Below are positions 18,601-26,760 of a stretch of 64,000 nt of DNA, one piece after another. Every line of letters begins with the position of its first letter. Positions within the stretch are counted from its first letter, which is position 1. The stretch lies in the NCBI RefSeq assembly GCF_900169075.1, contig NZ_LT827015.1, positions 1,938,158-2,002,157 of the forward strand, read 5' to 3'. The notes beneath the pieces were generated by a model that was given only the letters and a program-made list of their open reading frames with translations, searched no databases and was not told the origin of the DNA. This stretch comes from Chryseobacterium phocaeense. GTDB taxonomy: Bacteria > Bacteroidota > Bacteroidia > Flavobacteriales > Weeksellaceae. The translations under genes were made by a program, and so were the position numbers.

Positions 18601-18817
18601 AACCCACGGCATCTTCAATTTTCCGGGTTACGGAAGTTTCCACCTCGGCAGGAGAAGCTCCCGGATACACGGTGGAAATGGTTACCATGTTGGTTTCAAA
18701 CTTCGGAATCAATTCGTATCCCATGAGTGAATAACTCAGGATACCTCCCAGCGTCAGAATTGTAAATAATACAATTACCAGCGAGGGTCTTTTAATCGAT
18801 ATTTCTGCTAACTTCAT
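15632..18817 (-). CDS. RND efflux transporter permease (AcrB/HAE1 type)
   Basis: 1061 residues, the normal length for an RND pump. It starts MKLAEISIKRPSLVIVLFTI (TM1). The TM4 proton-relay aspartates are at LVDDAIVVLEN (D401, D402), GMNLMGYTLN and the large periplasmic loops follow, and the second half repeats the layout with GMIMLIGLVAKNAILIVDF. The pump uses proton flow to export small molecules across the envelope with the adaptor and TolC-like proteins encoded just upstream (7 bp from the adaptor gene). Substrates are not predictable; the HAE1-like DD pair argues for drug-type rather than metal export. Part of the TetR-controlled operon. Confidence 0.95.
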   Translation of the reverse strand: MKLAEISIKRPSLVIVLFTILTLGGILSYSLMGYELIPKFETNMVTISTVYPGASPAEVETSVTRKIEDAVGSLENVKKVESSSYESLSVIMVQLNDGADVDYALNDAQRKVNAILADLPDDVDAPSLNKFSLDDLPIITMSISSDKLNSKDLYDLLDKKIEPIFSRVNGVAQVDLVGGQEREIQVNLDEKKLQGYGLSIADVQQAILSSNLDFPTGSLKTRSTKSTIRLSGKYKSTQEMNNLVVSNKNGAQVRLSDIATVFDSQKDAEKVARFNQFPTILMQVKKQSDANAVAVSESVQKTIATVEAAYKVQGVKVKVVNDTTDFTLESANHVIFDLFLAIILVAIVMLLFLHSIRNAFIVMVSIPASLVATFIGMNLMGYTLNLMSLLGLSLVVGILVDDAIVVLENIYRHMEMGKSKIRAAYDGASEIGFTVAAITLVIVVVFLPIAMSSGLVANILAQFCVTVVIATLLSLLASFTIIPWLSSRFGKLEHLTGKNWFQKFILWFEGLIDRFTHWITGILEWCLKTTLRRISTVVITFIVLISSFMLVAFGFIGGEFFPPIDRGQFLVQMELSKDATVEKTNQLTLDVEKFLRNDKDVVDLITTVGQQSTGFGGAQATTYQSEVQVNLTDKSERSESTNIKAAKVKRALEEKFTGVEFKTAPIGIMGAENAPIEMVVTAPDNATAVKEATRILELLKKVPGAVDAELSTDTGNPEVQVNIDRDKMASLGLNLSSVGQTMQTAFNGNTDGKFRAGEYEYDINIRFGDANRQSIDDVKNLMFTNPQGEQVRLSQFADVKMGSGPSLLERRDKSPSVKVRAKAVGRPVGDVANEWANQFMDGKNKPVGVDYIWSGDMENQQEGFGTLGIALLAAIVLVYLVMVSLYDSFVYPFVVLFSIPLAMIGVMVILALTANSLNIFTMLGMIMLIGLVAKNAILIVDFTNARKEAGANTHDALIQANHARLRPILMTTIAMIFGMLPIALATGAGAEMNKGLAWVVIGGLTSSLFLTLIIVPVVYSLFDSILRRMGKHEKVDYDAEMKADYVHKELSEDGYTPKHVD

Positions 18818-18824
18818 AAACCTT

Positions 18825-19886
18825 CTACTTTATAATGTTTATCTTAGAACCGTTGTCAAGGTTGATCTGTCCGCTCGTTACTACCTGCTCTCCTCCATTC
18901 AGTCCGCTTAATACCTGAACTTTGTCACCATATACTTTTCCAATGGTTACTTTGATCAGTTTCGCAACACCATTCTGAACCACGAATAACTGCCCGGAAC
19001 TTACCCCGTTTACGAACGCTTCCGCAGGAACCGTCAGCATATTCTGGGTTTCCGCTCCGTTGTTGGTTTTAAATGTAGCCGTTGCGTACATCCCTGCTTT
19101 CAGATTTCCTTTGTTCTGTACTTCAATTTCAACCGGGAAGTTCAGGGAAGCATCACTTTTGGGAGCAATGAAGGTAATTCTGCCTACGAAAGAATCTTCC
19201 GGTAAAACATTTACATTAATAGGAACTTCCTGACCTAACTGAATTCTTCCGATCTGGCTTTCGTCCACTAAAACGGAAAGTTTCAGGCTGTTAATGTTTA
19301 CAATTTCAAACATAGCGGTTCCCGGAGAAACCACGGTTCCCGGCTCCACCATCTTTTTATTGATCGTTCCGCTGATTCCCGCACGGATGCTGGTGTCATT
19401 TACTTTCACGCCCTGAGCACGTACGGCAGCCTGCATATTTTTAAGCTGTAATCTTGAATTATCAAGCTGCTGCTTGGTTACCCCTCCGGTTTTGTATGCA
19501 TTTTCGTAACGCTGATTGTCCATAATGGCATTCTGAAGGTTATTCTGAGCCTGGGTTACATCCACCTCAATAGCATCTCTTTTGATGGTTGCCAGAACCT
19601 GCCCTGCTCCCACTCTAGAGCCTTCTTTTACCAGAACGCTTACGATACGTCCGGAAATCTCTGAAGACTGATTCATTTCCTGCTTGGGAAGGAATGTTCC
19701 ATTGGCAGAATAATCCGTGTCAATATTTTCTCTTTTTACGGTAACAACGTTTACATTGATCTTATCTACCTGCTTGGCTACCTCTTTTACCTCCTGAGTC
19801 TGCTTTTCCTTGTTACCAGCAATCTTGTATGCTGCCAGACCTACCAGTACCGCAGCTACGATGATATATATTAAAGTTTTTTTCAT
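18825..19886 (-). CDS. RND efflux periplasmic adaptor subunit (membrane fusion protein)
   Basis: 353 residues. An N-terminal hydrophobic anchor (TLIYIIVAAVLVGLAAYKIA) precedes a lipoyl-like/hairpin region: VKEGSRVGAGQVLATI and ISGTINKKMVEPGTVV are the two lipoyl half motifs, separated by the alpha-helical hairpin (NNLQNAIMDNQRYENAY). The beta-barrel and membrane-proximal domains follow, ending LNGGEQVVTSGQINL. It links the inner-membrane pump to the outer-membrane channel. It lies 12 bp after the TolC-like gene and 7 bp before the permease gene. Confidence 0.94.
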   Translation of the reverse strand: MKKTLIYIIVAAVLVGLAAYKIAGNKEKQTQEVKEVAKQVDKINVNVVTVKRENIDTDYSANGTFLPKQEMNQSSEISGRIVSVLVKEGSRVGAGQVLATIKRDAIEVDVTQAQNNLQNAIMDNQRYENAYKTGGVTKQQLDNSRLQLKNMQAAVRAQGVKVNDTSIRAGISGTINKKMVEPGTVVSPGTAMFEIVNINSLKLSVLVDESQIGRIQLGQEVPINVNVLPEDSFVGRITFIAPKSDASLNFPVEIEVQNKGNLKAGMYATATFKTNNGAETQNMLTVPAEAFVNGVSSGQLFVVQNGVAKLIKVTIGKVYGDKVQVLSGLNGGEQVVTSGQINLDNGSKINIIK

Positions 19887-19898
19887 TTTAGTTTATTA

Positions 19899-21248
19899 TT
19901 AATTTTGTAGTGTGTTCAGTTCCCCTTTAGCTTTAATTAACTTGATCTCAGCCTGCTTGTAATCCAGCAATGCATTTGAATAGTTCTGTTTTGCCTGCGT
20001 TAAAGCGTTTTCAGAATCCAGTACTTCGGTAAGCGTTGCCAGACCATACTGATAGTTTGACTGTGTATTTTTCTGAACTCTTTCAGCAAGCTCTACATTG
20101 TCTTTCATGCTCTGAATATTGATAATGGCGTTTTCCATATTGGTAACAGCATTTTTATGATCAAGATCCAGGCTCAGCTGTGTTTTCTGAATGTCCTGAT
20201 CGATATCCTGGATATCAATTTCAGCCTGCTGAATCTTAGCTTTCGTTGCCCCTCCGGTAAAGATCGGAACACTGATGTTCAGCCCGATTGCTGAATAATC
20301 ACTCCAAAGAACGCCGTTATTCAATCCGTTGGTTAGAGGGAATTTTTTCCCCATACCGGCCCAGCCGTAATTGGCTGTAAGGCTTACTGTAGGATACAGA
20401 TAAGCTTCTGTTGCTTTTTTATTAAACTGGAGAAGTTCCCTGTTTTTAGTCAGAACTTTAAGTTCGGTACGGTTGTCAAGATTCACGTTACTGGCGATCA
20501 GTTCAGGTTTTGGCTCGATGGTTTTCTCTTCAAGCTCGATGTCTGTCCCGATCGGAACTCCCATATAAAATTTTAAAGCATTTTTGGAAAGCTCAACGGA
20601 ATTAATCAGCTGCTGCTTGTTGGAACCGATATTGGTAAGCTGTACGTTTGTACGGTCCAGATCAATGGATTTTGCCAGTCCGTTATCAACAAGGCTTTTG
20701 ATTACGTTTCTTACTTTTTCGGTATTGGCATAGCTCGCTTCTACTGTTTTGAGATTTTCTTCCTGTACAAACACCTGATAATAAGCTGTAGCTACATTTT
20801 CAATGATCTGTTCATTGGTCAGCTGGGCATTCAATACATAGAACTCTCTTGTAGATTTTGCCGCCTTAAGACCGGTAAAAACCCTTTGATCAAATAAAGC
20901 CTGTCTTAGCTCCACTACTGCACTTGAGCTCCATGGCTGTCCCAGCTGGGCTCTGATTCTCTCGCCTCCGAACTCAAGTAAAGATTCCTGAATAACCGGA
21001 TTGTAGGTTAAACCTGCCGTGGCACTGATCTGTGGTAAAGCTCCTGCTCTGGCTTCATCAATTTTATACTCCGCTTTCTTGATCTGCAAGGCCGCTTTCT
21101 TGGCTTCTGCTTTATTCTGCAGGGCCTGCTTGATGGCTTCCTGTAAAGAAACCTGCTGCTGGGCAGATACTGATGAAAAGCCGAAAATCATAAACGCCGC
21201 AGCTATCCCAATTTTTAGCTTTTTAGCAGTGATACGTTTTCTTTTCAT
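19899..21248 (-). CDS. TolC-family outer membrane efflux protein
   Basis: 449 residues with a signal peptide (cleavage after VSAQ). Two copies of the OEP fold are visible: long helices with KAEAKKAALQIKKAEYKIDEA near residue 50 and the second-half equivalents near 380-440 (AERVQKNTQSNYQYGLATLTEVLDS). This protein forms the outer-membrane channel of the tripartite pump. It is the first structural gene after the TetR gene, 93 bp downstream of it, so a second promoter in that gap is possible. Confidence 0.94.
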   Translation of the reverse strand: MKRKRITAKKLKIGIAAAFMIFGFSSVSAQQQVSLQEAIKQALQNKAEAKKAALQIKKAEYKIDEARAGALPQISATAGLTYNPVIQESLLEFGGERIRAQLGQPWSSSAVVELRQALFDQRVFTGLKAAKSTREFYVLNAQLTNEQIIENVATAYYQVFVQEENLKTVEASYANTEKVRNVIKSLVDNGLAKSIDLDRTNVQLTNIGSNKQQLINSVELSKNALKFYMGVPIGTDIELEEKTIEPKPELIASNVNLDNRTELKVLTKNRELLQFNKKATEAYLYPTVSLTANYGWAGMGKKFPLTNGLNNGVLWSDYSAIGLNISVPIFTGGATKAKIQQAEIDIQDIDQDIQKTQLSLDLDHKNAVTNMENAIINIQSMKDNVELAERVQKNTQSNYQYGLATLTEVLDSENALTQAKQNYSNALLDYKQAEIKLIKAKGELNTLQN

Positions 21249-21341
21249 AATTTATACTTCGTTTATTTTTTTAATTAAATTTTCTAGCCTATGTTTTGTT
21301 TCTAAAGGACGAATCATTTCGTAAAATACTTTAACATTTTT

Positions 21342-21935
21342 TTAATTTTTGAAAAGCATATTGATAATGATCTCTTTTCTTTCAGAGATTATCTGGTCAT
21401 ATTCTGAATCACTGATCATCAGATTCTCCATGAATAAAGGTCTCACAGCACTCGGAAATACAAGAAGTGAAACCATATTCAGGATAAACTGAACGGGTGC
21501 CATTTTTTCAATATTTCCCAGTTCCATCTCTTTTTCGATATCTTTATAAAGAGTTTCTAGTACATCTTCCTCTATTTCTTTCTGATGGCAGTTTCCTTTA
21601 TTGATCTGTGAAACGATGTAAGTTTCCAGGTACGGATACTGAAGGCTTGTAGAAAGGCTTCCCTCTATAAATTTGCTGATCTTTACTTTAAAAGGAAGAT
21701 CTGCATTCTGAATGATCTTGGATTTTTCCTGTTCTACCCGCTGAGCTTCATCAAAAATGATCTGGATCAGATTGTCTCTTGAACGGAAATAATAATTAAT
21801 AAGCGTTCTGTTTACTCCGGCTTCATCCGCAATCTCCTGGGTAGTAGCATCAAATTTCCCTTTCACAAAGAATAAATTCTTCGCTATCTCTTTGATCAAT
21901 TCCTGTGTTTGGTCTTTTTTCGCTTGATTTGACAT
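21342..21935 (-). CDS. TetR/AcrR-family regulator of the RND operon
   Basis: 197 residues. The N-terminal HTH spans about 10-60 (TTQEIADEAGVNRTLINYYFRSRDNLIQ), and the C-terminal helical domain would bind the inducing ligand. It is the first gene of the pump operon and its promoter is overlapped by two TTGTTAAACAA-like sites, which strongly suggests autoregulation and repression of the pump until a substrate is bound. Length and motif are normal for the family. Confidence 0.93.
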   Translation of the reverse strand: MSNQAKKDQTQELIKEIAKNLFFVKGKFDATTQEIADEAGVNRTLINYYFRSRDNLIQIIFDEAQRVEQEKSKIIQNADLPFKVKISKFIEGSLSTSLQYPYLETYIVSQINKGNCHQKEIEEDVLETLYKDIEKEMELGNIEKMAPVQFILNMVSLLVFPSAVRPLFMENLMISDSEYDQIISERKEIIINMLFKN

Positions 21936-21936
21936 T

Positions 21937-22020
21937 ATTGTTAAACAATTTTGTGCAAATGTAAATCAAATTCTGTTTTTGACAAAATTGTTAAACAAAA
22001 TAATTAAACAAAATTGTTAT
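21937..22020 (-). promoter_or_regulatory. TetR promoter with operator arms
   Basis: On the minus strand: -33 TTG at 21983-21985, a 19-bp spacer, and -7 TACATTTG at 21956-21963. Arm attgttaaacaattttgt (21937-21954) and the opposed arm acaaaattgttaaacaaaat (21982-22001) each contain the near-palindrome TTGTTAAACAA; a third copy of taaacaaaattgtta is at 22004-22018. One arm covers the -33 box and the other lies just downstream of the -7 box, as expected for a repressor site. Confidence 0.7.
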
Positions 22021-22085
22021 GATTTACATCATGTTTTTAATTCAATTTATTTAATGGGAAATTAGATTTGTGTAGAAAGTTTTGG

Positions 22086-22136
22086 GTTCAGCATAGGTTT
22101 CGGCGGCCCAAAGGGCCGCCGAAACCTATGCTGAAC
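22086..22136. repeat. Perfect 51-bp palindrome with 24-bp arms
   Basis: Arm 22086-22109 (gttcagcataggtttcgg, then cggccc) and arm 22113-22136 are exact inverse complements, separated by the loop AAA. The inner 16 bp of each arm are GC-rich in an AT-rich background. It lies between the TetR promoter and the 3' end of the S1-domain gene, which already has its own terminator (22152-22176). No second copy occurs in this window. Confidence 0.9.
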
Positions 22137-22151
22137 TTAACAAAAAGCCAT

Positions 22152-22176
22152 AAAAAAGGCTGTCTTAATAACAGCC
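22152..22176 (-). terminator. Terminator after the S1-domain gene
   Basis: On the minus strand GGCTGT-TATTAAG-ACAGCC followed by TTTTTT, 14 bp past the stop. Confidence 0.85.
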
Positions 22177-22189
22177 CATATTTTACATT

Positions 22190-23014
22190 TTACAGTAATC
22201 TTATTTTATCCTCAGAGATCTCCACGATTTTATCTTTATAAAGTCCTCCAAGTGCTTTCTTGAAATTCTTTTTGCTCATCTGAAGCTCATCTTTGATCTC
22301 TTCAGGTGAAGACTTGTCGGATAAATAAAGGAGCCCGTAGTTTTCTTCCAGCTTAGTCAGGATTTTCTGTCTGAATTCATCAATATTCTCAAAACCTTCA
22401 GGCTGCAGGGAGACATCAATTTTACCGTCTTCACGGATAGCCTTGATATAACCGCTTTCTTCGGATAATGGATAGAGCTTTTTAAATACATCTGAAGCAT
22501 AAATCAGCCCTATGTATTTTTTATTGATCACTACATTCCAGCCCAGCTCACTTTCATTCATCATGAGTAAATCTACTTTATCTCCTTTTTGGAAAGGAAG
22601 ATCCTGATACTGTGGGTTTCTTTTGAATTTTGTAGTCCCGGTAATCAGTTCCAGATCTTCATCTATGTAAAGATAGACCAGATATCTTTTACCTTCAATA
22701 ATTTTGGATTTCTGCTGTTTATAAGGAATAAAAAGATCTTTAATGATTCCCCAATCCATAAAAGCTCCGCTCGGAAGACTTTGTACACAGCTCATTACCG
22801 CATACTCACCTACTTCAGCCAGTGGAATTTCAGTGGTAGCTTTTAATTTACCGTCATCCTGATAGACAAAAACTTCAACATCATCACCGATTTCTTTTTC
22901 ATCGCTGGTAAATACTTTTGGAAGAAAAGCTTTTTCACCTGATTCATCCGTCAGGATCCATCCTGAATTGTTTTTATCTGAAATTTTTAAAGTCTGGGTT
23001 TTTCCGGGTTGCAT
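22190..23014 (-). CDS. CvfB-like S1 RNA-binding protein
   Basis: 274 residues from the ATG at 23012-23014 (an upstream ATG at 23035 would add seven residues, MWLILYS, unlike the family). The start MQPGKTQTLKISDKNNSG and the pattern of several small beta-barrel S1-like units, with a winged-helix C-terminus (SSPEEIKDELQMSKKNFKKALGG...), match the CvfB/YitL family. In Staphylococcus CvfB binds RNA and affects virulence gene expression; in this organism a general RNA-binding regulatory role is the safest call. The gene is flanked by its own terminator. Confidence 0.85.
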   Translation of the reverse strand: MQPGKTQTLKISDKNNSGWILTDESGEKAFLPKVFTSDEKEIGDDVEVFVYQDDGKLKATTEIPLAEVGEYAVMSCVQSLPSGAFMDWGIIKDLFIPYKQQKSKIIEGKRYLVYLYIDEDLELITGTTKFKRNPQYQDLPFQKGDKVDLLMMNESELGWNVVINKKYIGLIYASDVFKKLYPLSEESGYIKAIREDGKIDVSLQPEGFENIDEFRQKILTKLEENYGLLYLSDKSSPEEIKDELQMSKKNFKKALGGLYKDKIVEISEDKIRLL

Positions 23015-23151
23015 TGAATATAAAATTAGCCACAAAGGTACGGAAAATTGAAGATTTTAAACCATTCCTTTTGTATTGCCTTATTTCCACGGCTTCTTAT
23101 GCTTTTAAGAGTCAATAAAACGTGTACATTTGATAGACTAAAATTAGGGAT

Positions 23152-23601
23152 ATGAAAAAACATGTTGTTCTTTTTTTTATTTTCATCACCACAGTATTAA
23201 ATGCCCAATGGGACAAGACTTCCTTTAATATTGCTTACCGTTATACGGGAAGAAATGTTCTGCAGTCCGGCCTGGAATTCAAAGTCAATACCGCCAGGGA
23301 ACAGTCTCTGGTTGCAGGAGCATCCATGCTTTACACTTCTGTTCACCATAAAGATAAATTCCTTCCGGAAGCCAATATATATTATACCAATATTAAAAGT
23401 CAGCTGATAGGCGTATCGGTAAACCCATATTCAATAGAACCCAGAATAGGCTTTTCCCTGTTTAATTTTATGTACCTTAATACAGGGTACGCATTTCCGA
23501 TTCACAAGGAGAAATATTTTAAAGGAATCACTTTTGGAGTTCAGTTTAATATTGCTCCGGTGAAAAATTCTGCTTTTTATGACCGTTTAAAACTGATGTA
23601 A
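23152..23601 (+). CDS. Secreted protein of unknown function, beta-strand rich
   Basis: 149 residues with a signal peptide (MKKHVVLFFIFITTVLNAQ). The mature part alternates hydrophobic and polar residues with many aromatics (YRYTGRNVLQSGLEF, NIYYTNIKSQLIGVSVNPY, FMYLNTGYAFPI), as in a small outer-membrane barrel. I recognise no family. A TACATTTG -7 box (23125-23132) lies 20 bp upstream of the ATG. Neighbours give no clue. Confidence 0.75.
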   Translation: MKKHVVLFFIFITTVLNAQWDKTSFNIAYRYTGRNVLQSGLEFKVNTAREQSLVAGASMLYTSVHHKDKFLPEANIYYTNIKSQLIGVSVNPYSIEPRIGFSLFNFMYLNTGYAFPIHKEKYFKGITFGVQFNIAPVKNSAFYDRLKLM

Positions 23602-23627
23602 AAAAATTCATTCCTGATATGCTCCGG

Positions 23628-24470
23628 TTATTGGGGCACACTGAATTCTGCCTGCATATCTTTCAGCTTTTCAAAAGTCATTTCCAATAGTTCATCAGAA
23701 AGATCATGAAGATTAAAATAAGTTTTCAAAATAGAAGTTAACTGATCCTTATCTGAAATATCCGAACTTTCTTTTCTTCCGTCATTCCACCGGATATTAA
23801 ATGTACTGTTAAAAAGAGCATATCTGGCATCCTCATCCACCCTGGTAATCATTAAAAACCTCTTAAATACCGAATCCGGGCCGGTTGCAATATACCAGTT
23901 CGCCATTTCCAGATCTGAAAATTCTGCTTCTTCCAGTGAAAATTTATAGATAGGCAGCCATTCTTCTTTTAATACTTCCAGCCTGTAAAAACCATTTTCA
24001 TTGACAAGCCTGAATTGTCCGTTAGGAGTTTCCTGTACAACATCAGGTTTCAATAAGATGGGTGCAGTAAGCGTCATCGAGCCAAAACCAACATCAGCCA
24101 GATAATGCATTCCTTCAATTTCTGTAGTGAGCATCATATGTGAACGGGCGGTTCCGGAACCATCCCTGCTACCCCACATTACCCGAGCCAGATGCATTCT
24201 GATAGTAAATCCTAAGCTTTCCAGGACATTTTTAAACAATAAATTCTGTTCGTAGCAATATCCTCCCCGGCGATTTGTCACCAATTTATTAAATATTACA
24301 TCGACCTTTAAGGAAGGCGTTTTCCCTGTAAATGTTTCCAGATTTTCAAAGGTAATATGCTTTGGATGCAGCTGATGAATCTTTTTCAGAAGTTCAAGTT
24401 TTTCTATATTTTTATCTGGTATTCCTGCTTCTATACGCTTAAAATATAAGTCTAATTCTTTATTTTCCAT
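23628..24470 (-). CDS. nat: Arylamine N-acetyltransferase
   Basis: 280 residues. The catalytic triad is visible: Cys72 in RRGGYCYEQN, His111 in RSHMML and Asp126 in LADVGFG. NATs transfer an acetyl group from acetyl-CoA to arylamines or hydrazines in the cytoplasm; in bacteria the natural substrate is often unclear. Length matches the prokaryotic family (about 270-280). It is alone, converging with the beta-rich secreted protein gene on its left. Confidence 0.93.
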   Translation of the reverse strand: MENKELDLYFKRIEAGIPDKNIEKLELLKKIHQLHPKHITFENLETFTGKTPSLKVDVIFNKLVTNRRGGYCYEQNLLFKNVLESLGFTIRMHLARVMWGSRDGSGTARSHMMLTTEIEGMHYLADVGFGSMTLTAPILLKPDVVQETPNGQFRLVNENGFYRLEVLKEEWLPIYKFSLEEAEFSDLEMANWYIATGPDSVFKRFLMITRVDEDARYALFNSTFNIRWNDGRKESSDISDKDQLTSILKTYFNLHDLSDELLEMTFEKLKDMQAEFSVPQ

Positions 24471-24594
24471 ATTGTCTGATATTTTTATTCAAATATCGTG
24501 ATTGTTCGTATTTAAAAATAGGCTAAAAGAGGGTATTGACAGGACAAATCAATCATTTTTATTAAAGTTACTTATTAGTAGATAAGAACCAAAA

Positions 24595-24617
24595 AAAGAG
24601 GCAGTTTAAAACTGCCT
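24595..24617 (-). terminator. Terminator after the T9SS-sorted protein gene
   Basis: Stem AGAGGCAGTTT / AAACTGCCTCT next to an A-run that reads as a T-run on the minus strand, 10 bp past the stop. Confidence 0.85.
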
Positions 24618-24626
24618 CTACGATTA

Positions 24627-26588
24627 TTATTTTTTCAAAACTACCTTTCCATTTTTTACTTCTCCATTACTAAATATGATTTTATAGAAGTAAACTCCTG
24701 GAAGATAAGAAAGTGGAATTTTCCAGCTGCTCATAAAATTATCATTATCAATGGTTGCTGTAATGATCTTTTCAGACTGCATACCATTTAATCCTGTCAG
24801 ATAGATCTGAACATTATCTTTACTGTAATTTTTAAAATTAAACAGTACTTCTCCCTTATTTTCCATCACCAGAATTTTCTTTTCAGGGCCATTTACTGAC
24901 ATTTTCAAATTCTTAGCCTGAAGGGCCTGTTTAAGAAGAATTCCATTGGTATATGAGTATTTAATGGTGTTTGATGGCTGCCAAACCCCATCTGACACTA
25001 CATAACGCGTGAAGTAATATTCATCCATATTCATAGGATATGTACTTGCCAATCCGTCTATTGTACTGTTCTGAGTATTGACCATTGCTGGTATAGCACC
25101 AATCGATTCATCCGGAAGTGTATCTACTACCCAATGGTATTCAAAGTTTCCATCTCCACCTGTAGGGATACTTCCCATAATGTTCTGTACATTTCCTGAA
25201 TCAAACTGAATATTATTATTGGCTATACCAGGAAATTGGGAAATTACGTACATTATCGGATTACTGTAGTTGTCTCCCAAATTCGGAGTACTGCTTTTTC
25301 TCCTGAATTCTGTATCTACATACAACGGAGTATCAACATTGAAAATTTCGCTGGTAGCTCCTATAATATCCTGCCATGTTCCTCCTACTTCTTTTTTCTG
25401 CCACTGGAAAGTCATAGGATCTTCTGTACTGTAGTGGTGTCCATCAAACATATAAGTTACCAACCTGCTCATTTGGGGAATATGTCCGGGCATTATTTTT
25501 TCACCTTCATATACGACTCCCAGAGTTGGATTCTGGGTTTTATAAATCGTATTTCCATAAATACCGGGGTTTATTACAATTTCATTACTGATATTATCTG
25601 CTACTCCAGGAGATGAAACGACACGTCTGTAATATTTCGGAACCGCTGTAGAAGGAATCATTAATTTATGTCGGTTGCCGATATCTGTAGTAATATTTGT
25701 CCAGACAGAATTTATTTTTTCCTGCCATTGATAGGTCATGGAAGCTAAACCTTCACCTCCTCCGGGATAGTAACCCTGAATATAAAGTGAATTCGTCTCA
25801 TCAACCTTCAATTCAAGATTATTACCTCCAATATTCACTTTGACTTCGACTTCATTACTGAAAAAGGTTCCAAAATGCTCAGTCTGTACAGCTCTTCTTA
25901 TAAAATAATGATTCATATTAACAGTTCCTGATGGTACGTAATTCAGGGAATTAACATTGATGTTGGTCCAGGAGAAGCTGCTTGAAGCGGGATTCCAGGG
26001 CATTCTTTTCTGCCAGTAATACTTAACGGTTCCTCCAGGTGGCATTATGGTTGGTATGGAACCAGCAATATAAGGTCCGGTACCCATATATTCCACAAGC
26101 CCGCCTCCTGAGATAGTATTGTTTAAAACAGTAGGATCTGAGAATGTTGTGTTGAATTTATTAGAATAAGCGATTACACCACCTGCTGAAGAAGTTAATC
26201 TTAAGTATAAATTTCCGGAATTGGCTGATTTGATCAGCATGGATGCATTCTGTACCTGGGTATAAAATTCATAATCCCCGCTCTGCCCATAGTTAATAGG
26301 GAATCCCGGACCAGAGTGAACATGAATTTGTAATGGAGAGCCGGTTGCCATATCTGCCACAAAATAAGCAGACGCAGCGATATTGGTATGTGATGCGGTT
26401 TGCTTCAGCACTGAATAAGACACTTTTATAGTGACCGGAGCGTTTTTATAAAGAGTAACATTGGAAGTATACTGTTGACCATAGGCTTCAATTTTTTTCA
26501 GGGTAATAACATCCTGCAGCTGAGCATTTGCAAAGCCACACAGCATGAGTAACAGTAAAAAGCTCAATACCCGTAAAGATTTTTTCAT
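24627..26588 (-). CDS. Secreted protein with Ig-like repeats and T9SS type A sorting domain
   Basis: 653 residues. A signal peptide (ends CGFANAQ) is followed by at least four similar units with the motif tyrosine/tryptophan-Q-W-Q/K-K (for example YYWQKRMPW, YQWQEKINSVW, FQWQKKEVGGTW), probably an Ig-like surface-protein repeat. The last 80 residues (SYLPGVYFYKIIFSNGEV, then KNGKVVLKK) are a type A T9SS sorting signal, so the protein should be exported by the type IX system and attached to the cell surface. Its binding partner is unknown; adhesion is a reasonable guess. Confidence 0.85.
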   Translation of the reverse strand: MKKSLRVLSFLLLLMLCGFANAQLQDVITLKKIEAYGQQYTSNVTLYKNAPVTIKVSYSVLKQTASHTNIAASAYFVADMATGSPLQIHVHSGPGFPINYGQSGDYEFYTQVQNASMLIKSANSGNLYLRLTSSAGGVIAYSNKFNTTFSDPTVLNNTISGGGLVEYMGTGPYIAGSIPTIMPPGGTVKYYWQKRMPWNPASSSFSWTNINVNSLNYVPSGTVNMNHYFIRRAVQTEHFGTFFSNEVEVKVNIGGNNLELKVDETNSLYIQGYYPGGGEGLASMTYQWQEKINSVWTNITTDIGNRHKLMIPSTAVPKYYRRVVSSPGVADNISNEIVINPGIYGNTIYKTQNPTLGVVYEGEKIMPGHIPQMSRLVTYMFDGHHYSTEDPMTFQWQKKEVGGTWQDIIGATSEIFNVDTPLYVDTEFRRKSSTPNLGDNYSNPIMYVISQFPGIANNNIQFDSGNVQNIMGSIPTGGDGNFEYHWVVDTLPDESIGAIPAMVNTQNSTIDGLASTYPMNMDEYYFTRYVVSDGVWQPSNTIKYSYTNGILLKQALQAKNLKMSVNGPEKKILVMENKGEVLFNFKNYSKDNVQIYLTGLNGMQSEKIITATIDNDNFMSSWKIPLSYLPGVYFYKIIFSNGEVKNGKVVLKK

Positions 26589-26691
26589 AGAATAAAAATT
26601 TGTTAAATTATTTCAATAGTAAGGGATAAATTTATTTATATTTCTTCTAAATAAAAACAAATTTCTTTTGTTTTAATATGAAATAAATCAC

Positions 26692-26719
26692 AAAAAAAGA
26701 GAAGCAAAAATGCTTCTCT
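26692..26719 (-). terminator. Terminator after lpdA
   Basis: Stem AGAGAAGC / GCTTCTCT with loop ATTTTT, followed on the minus strand by TTTTTTT, 42 bp past the lpdA stop. Confidence 0.85.
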
Positions 26720-26760
26720 AATTATTAAATATTTGAATTTTTAAATCTCTCAATCAAAAA

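Noticed and set aside
23015..23035. Upstream ATG of the CvfB-like gene
   Set aside because: It adds MWLILYS before the conserved MQPGKTQTLKI start and is not supported by the family pattern.
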